Below, piece by piece: positions 43,480 to 51,313 of a DNA stretch of 64,000 bases. A program made the position numbers and the translations under genes. The notes under the pieces are model-generated. The model had not been told where the DNA came from and searched no databases. It worked only from the letters and a program-made list of their open reading frames with translations. Positions within the stretch are counted from its first letter, which is position 1. Each line of letters opens with the position of its first letter. The stretch lies in the NCBI RefSeq assembly GCF_040370365.1, contig NZ_BAABWQ010000002.1, forward strand, positions 1,166,034-1,230,033. Reading direction: 5' to 3'. Source of the DNA: Shimia sp040370365. Lineage in GTDB: Bacteria; Pseudomonadota; Alphaproteobacteria; Rhodobacterales; Rhodobacteraceae.

Positions 43480-44763
43480 ATGAAATTGAAATTCGCATCC
43501 ATGGCGCTGACCGCCGTGATGGCAGCGGCTCCGGCAATGGCGGACCTCGTGTTCCCATCGCTAAGCTATCGTACTGGTCCTTACGCCGCAGGCGGCATCC
43601 CTTTTGCGGATGGCTATGCAGATTACTTCACTCTGCTCAATGAGCGCGACGGTGGTATCGGTGGCGTTCCGATCAAAATGATCGAGTGTGAAACCGGCTA
43701 CAACACCGCAAAAGGTGTGGAATGCTACGAATCCACCAAAGGCGAAGGCGCGCTGGTGTATCAACCCTTGTCGACGGGCATCACCTATCAGCTGATCCCA
43801 AAAGCCACCGCAGATGATATTCCAATTCACTCCATGGGGTATGGCCGTACGTCTGCTGCAAACGGCGAAGTGTTCAGCCACGTGTTTAACTACCCTGGCA
43901 ACTACTGGAACGGCGCATCAGGTGCGATCAACTACCTGCTCGAAAGCAATGGTGGTGATATTGCCGGCAAAAAAATTGCGCTGGTCTATCACAACTCCGC
44001 TTACGGCAAAGAGCCGATCCGTACGCTGGAAGAACTGTCTAAAAAGCACGGTTTTGAGCTGACTTTGCTGCCCGTTGACCACCCCGGTCAGGAGCAGAAA
44101 TCTCAGTGGTTGCAGATTCGCCGTGAAAAGCCTGACAACGTTCTGATGTGGGGCTGGGGCGTGATGAACCAAGTCGCGATTCAGGAAGCTGCGAACATTC
44201 GCTACCCAATGGAAAACTTCATTGGCGTTTGGTGGTCTGGCGCAGAGCATGACGTTCTGTCCGCGGGTGACTCTGCCAATGGCTATAAGGCGCTGACCTT
44301 CCACAACGTGGGTCGTGACTTCCCTGTGTTTGCTGACATGCAGAAGTATGTGGTCGACGCGGGCAAGGCTGCTGGCGCTGGCGATCAGGTTGGCAACGTT
44401 CTCTATAACCGTGGCATGTACGCAGCGATGCTTGCAGCCGAAGCGGCCAAAACCGCTCAGGAAATCCACGGTGTGAGCGACATTACTGCCGGTCAGATGC
44501 GCGATGGCATGGAAGCCCTGTCCATCGACGAGGCCAAAATGACAGCACTGGGCATGCCCAACTTTGGTCCATCCTTCAACGTCTCTTGTGAAAACCACGG
44601 TGGCCCCGGCCTCGTTGGGGTGACTCAGTGGGACGCTGCGGCGCAGACATGGTCCATGATTTCTGACTTTAAAGAAACCGACATGGACGTGATCGGTGGT
44701 CTGATCTCTGAAGACTCTGCGGCTTATGCGGCAGAAAACAACATCGAAGCTGGCTGTAAGTAA
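43480..44763 (+). CDS. Liv-type ABC transporter substrate-binding protein, module II
   Basis: This is a 427-residue Peripla_BP_6-type protein with a signal peptide ending near PAMA (about 21). The mature part begins DLVFPSLSYRTGPYAAGGIPFADGYADYFTLLNERDGGIGGVPI. It is larger than the module I binding protein and diverges from it strongly, so the two modules probably differ in substrate. The start follows GGGAGG by nine bases; an upstream in-frame ATG at 43411 lacks a signal peptide. A perfect hairpin lies 20 bases after the stop, which may keep the mRNA for this abundant protein stable. The coding sequence uses GC-rich, apparently optimised codons. Confidence 0.92.
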   Translation: MKLKFASMALTAVMAAAPAMADLVFPSLSYRTGPYAAGGIPFADGYADYFTLLNERDGGIGGVPIKMIECETGYNTAKGVECYESTKGEGALVYQPLSTGITYQLIPKATADDIPIHSMGYGRTSAANGEVFSHVFNYPGNYWNGASGAINYLLESNGGDIAGKKIALVYHNSAYGKEPIRTLEELSKKHGFELTLLPVDHPGQEQKSQWLQIRREKPDNVLMWGWGVMNQVAIQEAANIRYPMENFIGVWWSGAEHDVLSAGDSANGYKALTFHNVGRDFPVFADMQKYVVDAGKAAGAGDQVGNVLYNRGMYAAMLAAEAAKTAQEIHGVSDITAGQMRDGMEALSIDEAKMTALGMPNFGPSFNVSCENHGGPGLVGVTQWDAAAQTWSMISDFKETDMDVIGGLISEDSAAYAAENNIEAGCK

Positions 44764-44782
44764 GCCACGTTAGACACCAAAC

Positions 44783-44810
44783 GCCCCGGCCGGATGCAAC
44801 TGGCCGGGGC
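44783..44810 (+). promoter_or_regulatory. Intercistronic hairpin after module II binding-protein gene
   Basis: A perfect nine-pair GC stem (44783-44791 with 44802-44810) with a ten-base loop is not followed by a T-run. It sits between the binding-protein and ATPase genes. Such structures often protect the upstream message and lower downstream expression. Confidence 0.6.
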
Positions 44811-44839
44811 ACTCCAAACGCCAAAGAAAGACACCGCAC

Positions 44840-45658
44840 ATGCTTGACGCTGGTCGCACAGAAGAGACCCTTTTGGAGGTCAACAATATCGAGGTGATCT
44901 ACAATCACGTGATCCTCGTGCTCAAAGGTGTGAGCCTGTCTGTGCCCAAGGGCGGTATCACCGCGCTTTTGGGAGGCAACGGCGCTGGCAAAACCACCAC
45001 GCTCAAAGCCATTTCCAATTTGCTTCATTCCGAGCGGGGTGAAGTCACCAAAGGCTCGATCAATTATCGCGGCGAGTCCGTGGCGGACTTGGATCCTGCC
45101 GCTTTGGTAAAAAAGGGTGTGATCCAGGTGATGGAAGGCCGTCACTGTTTTGAGCATCTGACAGTTGAGGAAAACCTTCTGACCGGGGCCTACACCCGCA
45201 GCGGCGCCGAGATCGCCACCGATCTGGAAAAGGTCTACACCTACTTCCCACGTCTCAAAGAACGCCGCAAATCGCAGGCGGGCTATACCTCCGGTGGGGA
45301 GCAACAGATGGTTGCCATTGGCCGAGCGCTGATGAGTCGCCCCGAGTGTATTTTGCTCGATGAGCCTTCAATGGGTCTTGCTCCGCAGCTTGTGGAGGAG
45401 ATTTTTACCATCGTGAAAGACCTCAACGAGAAAGAGGGCAACACCTTCCTGCTGGCGGAGCAAAACACCAATGTGGCGCTGCGCTTTGCGCATTACGGCT
45501 ACATTTTGGAATCTGGCCGTGTGGTGATGGACGGCCCTGCCGCGGATCTGCGCGAAAACCCGGATGTGAAAGAATTCTACCTCGGCATGTCAGAAGAAGG
45601 GCGCAAGTCCTTTCGTGACGTGCGTTCCTATCGCCGCCGCAAACGTTGGCTCAGCTAA
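44840..45658 (+). CDS. Liv-type ABC transporter ATPase (LivF-like), module II
   Basis: This is a 272-residue ATPase. Walker A is GGNGAGKT (45-52), the signature is TSGGEQQM, and Walker B is CILLDEPSMGLAP. The usual end (FYLGMSEEG) is extended by a basic tail ending RSYRRRKRWLS, parallel to the tail in the module I LivF. It closes the transporter part of module II, after the hairpin. Confidence 0.93.
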   Translation: MLDAGRTEETLLEVNNIEVIYNHVILVLKGVSLSVPKGGITALLGGNGAGKTTTLKAISNLLHSERGEVTKGSINYRGESVADLDPAALVKKGVIQVMEGRHCFEHLTVEENLLTGAYTRSGAEIATDLEKVYTYFPRLKERRKSQAGYTSGGEQQMVAIGRALMSRPECILLDEPSMGLAPQLVEEIFTIVKDLNEKEGNTFLLAEQNTNVALRFAHYGYILESGRVVMDGPAADLRENPDVKEFYLGMSEEGRKSFRDVRSYRRRKRWLS

Positions 45659-45822
45659 GATCAAACCGGATCAGGTCAATTCAAAACACTGACGCCGATC
45701 CACCCCCGACTGCCCAGATGGGCACATCAAACGAGCCGTTCCGCAGCGCCCCGAAAGGCCAGCGGCCCGGTCGCTCTTTGCCACCACATAGGCGTGGCGT
45801 GTGAACAACAAAGGATGGCACC

Positions 45823-47043
45823 ATGAGCCGCTTTTTTGACGAGTTGGAAATCCGCAGCGCCGACAAGCGTGCCAATGATCTGGCCCAAGCTCTGCCTGAT
45901 CAGATTGCATGCGCAAAAGCCTTACCGGGGTTTGTGGACAGCCTGTCATCCGTTGATCCAGCCACGATCACGTCTGCAGAGGCATTGGCGGATTTGCCCG
46001 TGTTGCGCAAATCTGAACTTGGCGCGGCGCAGAAAGCCGCCGGTTCATTGGGTGGGTTTGCCGATCTGTCCAACCCCAACATAGCCCATGTGTTCCAGTC
46101 GCCCGGTCCGATCTATGAGCCCGGTGGGCACACCACTGATTGGTTCCGCTTTGGCCGTGTGCTGCACGCCGTGGGGATCGGAGCACATGACATTGTGCAA
46201 AATTGCTTTTCCTACCATCTGACCCCAGCAGGCATGATGTTTGAAAGCGGCGCACGGGCTGTGGGTGCGAAGGTCTTACCCGCTGGTGTTGGCCAGACGG
46301 AAATGCAAGTGCGCGCCGCCGCCGATATTGGCACCACGGCCTATGCGGGCACGCCTGACTACCTCAAAATTATTCTCGATAAGGCGGCGGAGATGGGTGA
46401 GACGCTCAACATCACCAAGGCCACAGTCGGCGGCGGTGCCTTGTTCCCGTCATTACGTCAAGAGTATGCGGATCGCGGCATCACCTGCCTACAGGGCTAT
46501 GGGACCGCAGATCTGGGCTCCATCGCGTATGAATCTGATGCGATGGAAGGCATGATCATCGACGAAGGCGTGATTGTGGAAATCGTGACACCTGGCACCG
46601 GGACACCGGTCGCGCCGGGAGAGGTCGGTGAAGTTGTGGTGACCACGCTCAATCCCGACTACCCGCTGATCCGATTTGCCACGGGTGACCTCTCCGCCGT
46701 TTTGCCCGGTCAAAGCCCTTGTGGGCGCACCAACATGCGTATCAAGGGATGGATGGGCCGCGCCGATCAAACAGCAAAGATCAAAGGCATGTTTGTGCGC
46801 CCTGAGCAGGTCGCAGCGTTGGTCGCCAAACATGATGAGATTGCCAAAGCCCGTGTGATCGCCACGCGCGCCGGTGAAATGGATGTCATGACGGTGCAGA
46901 TCGAGTCCCCCGGCGGCGATGCTGATGCCTATGGTGCGTCGGTTGCCGATGCGTTGAAGCTCAAAGGGATCGTACAGATTGTGGCGCCAGGGAGCCTGCC
47001 CAAAGATGGTATCGTGATCGAAGATCAGCGCAAATACGACTAA
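45823..47043 (+). CDS. PaaK-like (phenylacetate-CoA ligase family) protein with eroded P-loop
   Basis: This is a 406-residue ANL-fold protein of the PaaK type, shorter than most ligases. Where PaaK has a Ser/Gly/Thr-rich nucleotide loop (SSGTTG), this protein has SPGPIYEP (93-100), so the triphosphate grip is altered. Later motifs remain: GYGTADLG, LIRFATGDLS, and a terminal Lys in DQRKYD. It may use another adenylate chemistry, act as a scaffold, or be inactive as a ligase. The start has GGATGG upstream and follows a 164-base gap after the LivF-like gene. Its place next to the transporter suggests a linked acid. A terminator follows at 47054. Confidence 0.82.
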   Translation: MSRFFDELEIRSADKRANDLAQALPDQIACAKALPGFVDSLSSVDPATITSAEALADLPVLRKSELGAAQKAAGSLGGFADLSNPNIAHVFQSPGPIYEPGGHTTDWFRFGRVLHAVGIGAHDIVQNCFSYHLTPAGMMFESGARAVGAKVLPAGVGQTEMQVRAAADIGTTAYAGTPDYLKIILDKAAEMGETLNITKATVGGGALFPSLRQEYADRGITCLQGYGTADLGSIAYESDAMEGMIIDEGVIVEIVTPGTGTPVAPGEVGEVVVTTLNPDYPLIRFATGDLSAVLPGQSPCGRTNMRIKGWMGRADQTAKIKGMFVRPEQVAALVAKHDEIAKARVIATRAGEMDVMTVQIESPGGDADAYGASVADALKLKGIVQIVAPGSLPKDGIVIEDQRKYD

Positions 47044-47053
47044 GTGTTTTTAA

Positions 47054-47097
47054 CAGGTTGGGCCACGTCGGACTGGTGGCCTGAGACCTGCCTTTTT
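47054..47097 (+). terminator. Rho-independent terminator after module II
   Basis: A two-part stem, CAGGT/ACCTG outside GGCCAC/GTGGCC, is followed by CCTTTTT. It begins ten bases after the PaaK-like stop. It separates the module from the convergent tetR gene. Confidence 0.75.
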
Positions 47098-47128
47098 GGG
47101 GTAGGTCCAGCTCCTTTGCGACGTGCCC

Positions 47129-47611
47129 TTAGCGAGGCGCGCCCCGAAAATAGCCCATCAACAATCGTCCCAATAGGCGATCGAGCGCATCATCTGCTGC
47201 GTCGTCTCCAACGATCCCAGCCACCGTGGACCGATAGGCGGAAAGAGCAAGCTGCATAGCGTCGTCCGCAGCAATCTCAGCCGCAGTCTTGCCGCGCAGA
47301 TAATCAAACAAAAGGGCCATCTCTGCACCAAATGACGGCGCCATTGCCGCGCTCAATTGTGCCATTTGCTCCTCAGGCGTTGCCGCGGACAGCGCATCGG
47401 GTGCTGGAATGGCCTGCATTGCGGCTTCGGTGCTGGCCAAAAACAACGCCTCTTTTGTTGGGAAGTAATGGTAAAGCGCACTTTTGGAGACCCCAAGGTG
47501 CGCGGCTATTTTCCGCATGCTCACGCCACCATAGCCGTGCTCGGAAAAATACGAAGCGGCTCGTAAGGCCAGTTCGGCGCGATGAGAATCATGGTCGACA
47601 ATTTTTGGCAT
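47129..47611 (-). CDS. TetR-family transcriptional regulator (short)
   Basis: This is a 160-residue regulator, shorter than the usual 190-210. The N-terminal helix-turn-helix reads HRAELALRAASYFSEHGYGGVSMRKIAAHLGVSKSALYHYFPTKEALFLA, a typical TetR domain. The ligand-binding half is abbreviated but keeps several helices. Two operator-like palindromes lie just upstream on the shared promoter with the divergent membrane-protein gene, so autorepression and control of that gene are likely. The ligand is unknown. The terminator of module II lies between the two converging genes. Confidence 0.88.
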   Translation of the reverse strand: MPKIVDHDSHRAELALRAASYFSEHGYGGVSMRKIAAHLGVSKSALYHYFPTKEALFLASTEAAMQAIPAPDALSAATPEEQMAQLSAAMAPSFGAEMALLFDYLRGKTAAEIAADDAMQLALSAYRSTVAGIVGDDAADDALDRLLGRLLMGYFRGAPR

Positions 47612-47615
47612 CGTT

Positions 47616-47641
47616 TTATTTAGTCCATTTGGTCTAAATAA
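47616..47641. promoter_or_regulatory. TetR operator-like palindrome 1
   Basis: TTATTTAG and CTAAATAA arms (47616-47623 and 47634-47641) enclose TCCATTTGGT. The 26-base palindrome has one mismatched pair. It overlaps the presumed tetR promoter, five bases from the tetR start codon, and is followed by TTGACA (47645-47650), a perfect -35 for the divergent direction. Confidence 0.6.
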
Positions 47642-47684
47642 ATGTTGACACGTATTTGCAAGCGGGTCTAGAGAAAATGGAAAA

Positions 47685-47700
47685 TAGTCCAGTTGGTCGA
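47685..47700. promoter_or_regulatory. TetR operator-like palindrome 2
   Basis: TAGTCCA-GT-TGGTCGA repeats the core TAGTCCA-NN-TGGTC of the first palindrome. It lies 44 bases further on, in front of the small ORF, so a repressor could cover the promoter between the two sites. Confidence 0.55.
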
Positions 47701-47712
47701 TAAAGGTGATTC

Positions 47713-47820
47713 ATGTGGAATTTCCCGAGTACAGAAACTCTTCTCTTTGATGGCGCTTTGGTCTGCGCCCTGGCCATTGTCCTGCGCGACGGCGTGCGCC
47801 TGATTTGTTGCGTTTTGTAA
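47713..47820 (+). CDS. Candidate 35-residue small protein
   Basis: An ATG with AAGGTGATT upstream opens a 35-codon frame: MWNFPSTETLLFDGALVCALAIVLRDG followed by VRLICCVL. The middle and end are hydrophobic, so a short membrane-associated peptide is possible. Its TAA is followed at once by the ribosome site (AAAGGAG) of the next gene, so it could also act as a leader that couples translation. It lies directly after the second TetR operator-like site. No family is recognised. Confidence 0.4.
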   Translation: MWNFPSTETLLFDGALVCALAIVLRDGVRLICCVL

Positions 47821-47832
47821 AAGGAGACAGTC

Positions 47833-48522
47833 ATGTCCCAAGCTCATTCAAAATCCGGCGGCGTTGATCGTCGTCATGCGGCATCATTTGGGCCCAAACT
47901 TATTTTCGCCGGACTACATGCCGGCTTGGTGGCCGTGTGTTTTTGGCTCGCATTTGGTGGATTTGATTGGCCAGATGGCGCGCGCGCAAAACTGCTGGCG
48001 GTTTGCGCCATGATCTACTTCTTTCGCCATCTGATCACCTTGTTTATATTGCTCAAACGTCGGGTGGAGCTTTTCGAAGCGCTTGGGTTGACGGGATTCA
48101 TTGCGGTGTTTGAAATCGGGTTCCTGTTGCTTGGTGCGGGATTTCTGTCCGGTGAGGAAAAGGCGTTTGGCCCTTTAGACGGGGTCGGTTTTCTGCTGTT
48201 GGTGACGGGGTCATACCTCAACTCTGGTTCAGAGTTTCAACGGATGGTTTGGAAACGACGTGCGGAGTCGAAGGGGAAATGCTTCACGGGTGGTCTCTTC
48301 GCGTATTCGGTGCATATCAACTACTTTGGTGACGTGCTTTTGTTCACAGGCTGGGCCATTCTGACCTCGTCGGTTTTTGCATTTGCCGTGCCGCTGTTCA
48401 TGGCAGTCAGTTTTGTTTTCTTCCATATTCCAAGCCTCGATGCCTACCTTGCGCAGCGGTACGGCGAAGACTTCAAACGCTATGCCGCCAAGACCGCGAA
48501 ATTGGTGCCTTTCCTCTACTGA
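47833..48522 (+). CDS. Isoprenylcysteine methyltransferase / DUF1295-like membrane protein
   Basis: This is a 229-residue membrane protein with about six hydrophobic helices. The C-terminal part (GGLFAYSVHINYFGDVLLFTGWAI, and YGEDFKRYAAKTAKLVPFLY) matches the SAM-binding end of the isoprenylcysteine carboxyl methyltransferase and steroid-5-alpha-reductase-like group. The group's usual RHPNYxGE motif reads VHINYFGD, so the first His-Pro is changed. A strong AAAGGAG precedes the start. It is divergent from the TetR gene and probably its target. Methyl transfer to a lipid or small hydrophobic substrate is a family inference. Confidence 0.7.
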   Translation: MSQAHSKSGGVDRRHAASFGPKLIFAGLHAGLVAVCFWLAFGGFDWPDGARAKLLAVCAMIYFFRHLITLFILLKRRVELFEALGLTGFIAVFEIGFLLLGAGFLSGEEKAFGPLDGVGFLLLVTGSYLNSGSEFQRMVWKRRAESKGKCFTGGLFAYSVHINYFGDVLLFTGWAILTSSVFAFAVPLFMAVSFVFFHIPSLDAYLAQRYGEDFKRYAAKTAKLVPFLY

Positions 48523-48600
48523 GTGTCGCTGCGCTGTTTGTGCTCGCTTCTATTGCCTGCACCACTATCGTGGTGCCAACAAAGTGAGGGCGAGAGGCCA

Positions 48601-49551
48601 ATGGACGCACACTCAATCAAATCCCGCGAAATGCGCGCGTTGTCGTTTGCCATGGCGGGGAGTCTGTTCATGGGGGCGGCAGGGATCGTGGCGGCGGTTT
48701 TGTCTAACTCTACGGCCATTTTGATGGATGGGCTGTTTTCGATGATCGCGTTCACCTCCGCCTATATTGCGCGCAGGATCAGCCGCAACATCGATGCCGC
48801 GCCAGATCGGTTTCGACCCTTTGGGTATGCTGCGGACGAGGCTGTGTTTGTCACGTTCCGCTCGCTGTCGCTGATTGGTCTGATCCTATTTGCCTGCGCG
48901 TCAGCGGGGATGAACATTTTTGATTACCTACAAGGTGAGCCGATTGCGGAACTCAACTACGAGCCGATGATGGTGTATTTTGTAGTGATCGGTGTCACAT
49001 GTTTTACGCTCTGGGCGATTCATCGGCGCACGTGGTCCAAAACCGGCAAAGTGAGCGATATCCTCAAATTGGAATCCAAAGCCGCTGCCATCGACGGCAT
49101 TTTGACCGTGGCCACAGCCGCTGGCCTTGGCGTGATTTACCTGTTTGGTGATGGCATTCTTGCCCCCATTGCACCGATCGGTGATAGCATCGTTGTGTTC
49201 TTCCTATGCCTGTTTGCGGTGGGTCAAATCCTGCGTGATTTGAGCAGTGGCATGGGCGAATTGCTGGGGGTTACCGCACGACCAGATGTCATCGCCAAAG
49301 CGCGGCGCGCTTTGCGCAACAGCGTGGCAGATGTGCCGGGCAAAATCACCGATATGTCGGTGATCAAGCAGGGACGCCTTTACACGGTCAGTGTCTACTA
49401 CAATCCCGGTCAGGCGCTCACCGCAAAAGAGATCGACACGCTTAATTTGGTGATGTTGGCGGATGTGCGCAAAGTGTTGCCGGGTGCTGATGTGCTCTTG
49501 TGCATTTCGCAATACGCGCGCAGCTGGCCCGAGGGCGTTCTGCCAGAGTGA
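48601..49551 (+). CDS. Cation diffusion facilitator-like transporter with incomplete metal site
   Basis: This is a 316-residue membrane protein with six predicted helices and a C-terminal cytosolic domain. The TM2 region NSTAILMDGLFSMIA keeps one Asp (D43), but the second acidic ligand four residues later is Ser. In TM5 (ESKAAAIDGIL) one Asp (D165) remains and the usual His is Ala. FRPFGYAADE resembles the CDF loop (RFPFGY..E). The CDF family exports Zn, Fe or Co by proton antiport through a site of four such residues, so transport of another ion or loss of activity is possible. The ATG at 48601 has AGAGG upstream; an earlier ATG at 48523 lies in the previous gene's trailer. It ends flush against dinB. 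Confidence 0.78.
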   Translation: MDAHSIKSREMRALSFAMAGSLFMGAAGIVAAVLSNSTAILMDGLFSMIAFTSAYIARRISRNIDAAPDRFRPFGYAADEAVFVTFRSLSLIGLILFACASAGMNIFDYLQGEPIAELNYEPMMVYFVVIGVTCFTLWAIHRRTWSKTGKVSDILKLESKAAAIDGILTVATAAGLGVIYLFGDGILAPIAPIGDSIVVFFLCLFAVGQILRDLSSGMGELLGVTARPDVIAKARRALRNSVADVPGKITDMSVIKQGRLYTVSVYYNPGQALTAKEIDTLNLVMLADVRKVLPGADVLLCISQYARSWPEGVLPE

Positions 49552-50805
49552 CTACCGCATCGCACGTCCCTTGAGGATTGCGTCTGACCCAAACCGTTCG
49601 CGAATGGCATCGGTGGCGCGTTCTGCTTTGGCGCGTTGTGTCGCCTGCGGATCAAGCAAGTCACCGGACAAATCGGCCTGAGCAGAAGGCACAAGATCCG
49701 CCAATCCGACGCCGATCAGCCGGTACGGACCTTCGTTGCCAACCTGATCAAACAGACCGCGCGCCGTGCGATACACTGTGTCGGCCATCTGTGTGGCATC
49801 GCGCAGGCTCACTCGTCGGCTTATCGCGCTGAAATTCGCCCGTTTGAGTTTAAGCGTCACCACCCGCCCTGCCAAATCCTTGGCTTTGGCGCGGTCACTC
49901 ACCTTCTCTGCCAGACGCCAAAGGTGGCCATCCAAGACGTCGTTATTTGCGGTGTCCTCAAAAAAGGTGGTCTCATTGCTGATGCTTTTCATGGGCGCAT
50001 TGGCGGATATTTTGCGGCGATCCTGCCCGCGCGCCAGATGCCACAAACGATAGCCCATGTTGCCAAACCGCGCGATCAGGTCGTCTTGTTCCCACCGCAG
50101 CAAATCCGTGAAGGTGCGAATGCCGGCACGTTCCAGACTTTCGCGTGCCACCGGGCCAATGCCCCAAATCAATCCGACTGGCTTGTTGGCCAGAAACGCG
50201 TTGGTCTCAGCTTTGCCAATGACGGAGAAACCACGCGGTTTGTCTAAGTCACTCGCCACTTTCGCAAGGAATTTGTTGTGCGAAAGACCAACCGATCCGG
50301 TCACGCCCAACTCGTCTTTCATACGTTTCGTCAGACCCGCCAGCATCACTGCCGGCGGTGCACCATGCAGTTTCGCAGTGCCCGTCATATCAAGAAACGC
50401 CTCATCAAGAGACAATGGCTCAATCACTGGCGTCAGCTCGTCCATCATGTTGCGGATCGCGCGGCTGACTTCAACGTAGACTGACATGCGCGGCTTGATC
50501 ACCACCGCATCGGGACAGAGCTTGAGTGCTTGAAACATGGGCATTGCGCTGCGAACGCCGCGAATTCGGGCAACGTAGCAGGCCGTGGAGACCACGCCGC
50601 GTCTTCCACCGCCAATAATCACCGGCTTGTCGATCAAATCCGGGTTATCGCGCTTCTCGACACTTGCATAAAAGGCATCACAATCCATATGGGCTATGGA
50701 AAGGTCGAACAGTTCTGGATGCGATGTCACACGCAGGCTGCCACACTGTGGACACCTTTTTGTGGTTTCCAATTCCTTAAGACAATCGCGGCATACTGCT
50801 GGCAT
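49552..50805 (-). CDS. dinB: DNA polymerase IV (Y family) with N-terminal zinc ribbon
   Basis: This is a 417-residue translesion polymerase. The catalytic Asp is in AHMDCDAFYASVE, and the second acidic motif is PLSLDEAFLDMTG. The steric-gate and fingers region reads STACYVARIRGVRSAM. The thumb contains the helix-hairpin-helix IWGIGPVARESLERAGI, and the little finger follows. An N-terminal extension of about 38 residues carries C5/C8 and C18/C21 (CRDC, CPQC), a zinc-ribbon pattern absent from E. coli DinB. The ATG at 50805 is used; a GTG at 50820 is possible. Its stop directly abuts the stop of the convergent CDF gene. Confidence 0.92.
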   Translation of the reverse strand: MPAVCRDCLKELETTKRCPQCGSLRVTSHPELFDLSIAHMDCDAFYASVEKRDNPDLIDKPVIIGGGRRGVVSTACYVARIRGVRSAMPMFQALKLCPDAVVIKPRMSVYVEVSRAIRNMMDELTPVIEPLSLDEAFLDMTGTAKLHGAPPAVMLAGLTKRMKDELGVTGSVGLSHNKFLAKVASDLDKPRGFSVIGKAETNAFLANKPVGLIWGIGPVARESLERAGIRTFTDLLRWEQDDLIARFGNMGYRLWHLARGQDRRKISANAPMKSISNETTFFEDTANNDVLDGHLWRLAEKVSDRAKAKDLAGRVVTLKLKRANFSAISRRVSLRDATQMADTVYRTARGLFDQVGNEGPYRLIGVGLADLVPSAQADLSGDLLDPQATQRAKAERATDAIRERFGSDAILKGRAMR

Positions 50806-50830
50806 TAGACTACTTCGCACGGATTAAGTT

Positions 50831-51310
50831 ATGACTATAGCATTTCACACACTCCCTGACAGAGCCTATCGTGGCTCCAAGCTCATTGTGTTTGTGGGTG
50901 ATAAGTTGGTGTCTGTTCTGCGCGACGACAAACCGAATATTCCATGGCCTGCGTATTGGGATTTTCCCGGTGGCGGTCGCGAAGGCAACGAGGCTGCGTT
51001 GACCTGTGCGTTGCGCGAAACCGAGGAAGAGATTGGTCTGCGGTTGACAGAACGCGATGTTGTGTGGGCCCGTCGCTACCAACGCCACGATCACTTTACG
51101 TGGTTTTTTGCGACGCAATTGGGAGCCGAGTTCGCCGACAAGATTAAGCTCGGAGATGAAGGGCAGCGCTGGAAACTAATGTCTCCGCGCCGGTACCTGA
51201 ACCACCCCAGAGGCATTCCGCATTTTCAAACACGTCTGGCGGATTTCATCGCTGACAATCGGCCAAATGTGACTCAAAACTACCACTTGCCTTTGGCGGC
51301 TTGCGCCTAA
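50831..51310 (+). CDS. Nudix hydrolase
   Basis: This is a 159-residue protein with the Nudix box GGREGNEAALTCALRETEEEIGL. It fits GX5EX7REUXEEXGU except that U is Thr, and the metal-binding Glu residues of REXXEE are all present. It starts 25 bases from the divergent dinB gene, and the stop is three bases from pyrF on the other strand. Typical substrates are oxidised or capped nucleotides. The vicinity of dinB suggests nucleotide-pool cleaning, which is only suggestive. Confidence 0.9.
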   Translation: MTIAFHTLPDRAYRGSKLIVFVGDKLVSVLRDDKPNIPWPAYWDFPGGGREGNEAALTCALRETEEEIGLRLTERDVVWARRYQRHDHFTWFFATQLGAEFADKIKLGDEGQRWKLMSPRRYLNHPRGIPHFQTRLADFIADNRPNVTQNYHLPLAACA

Positions 51311-51313
51311 AAA

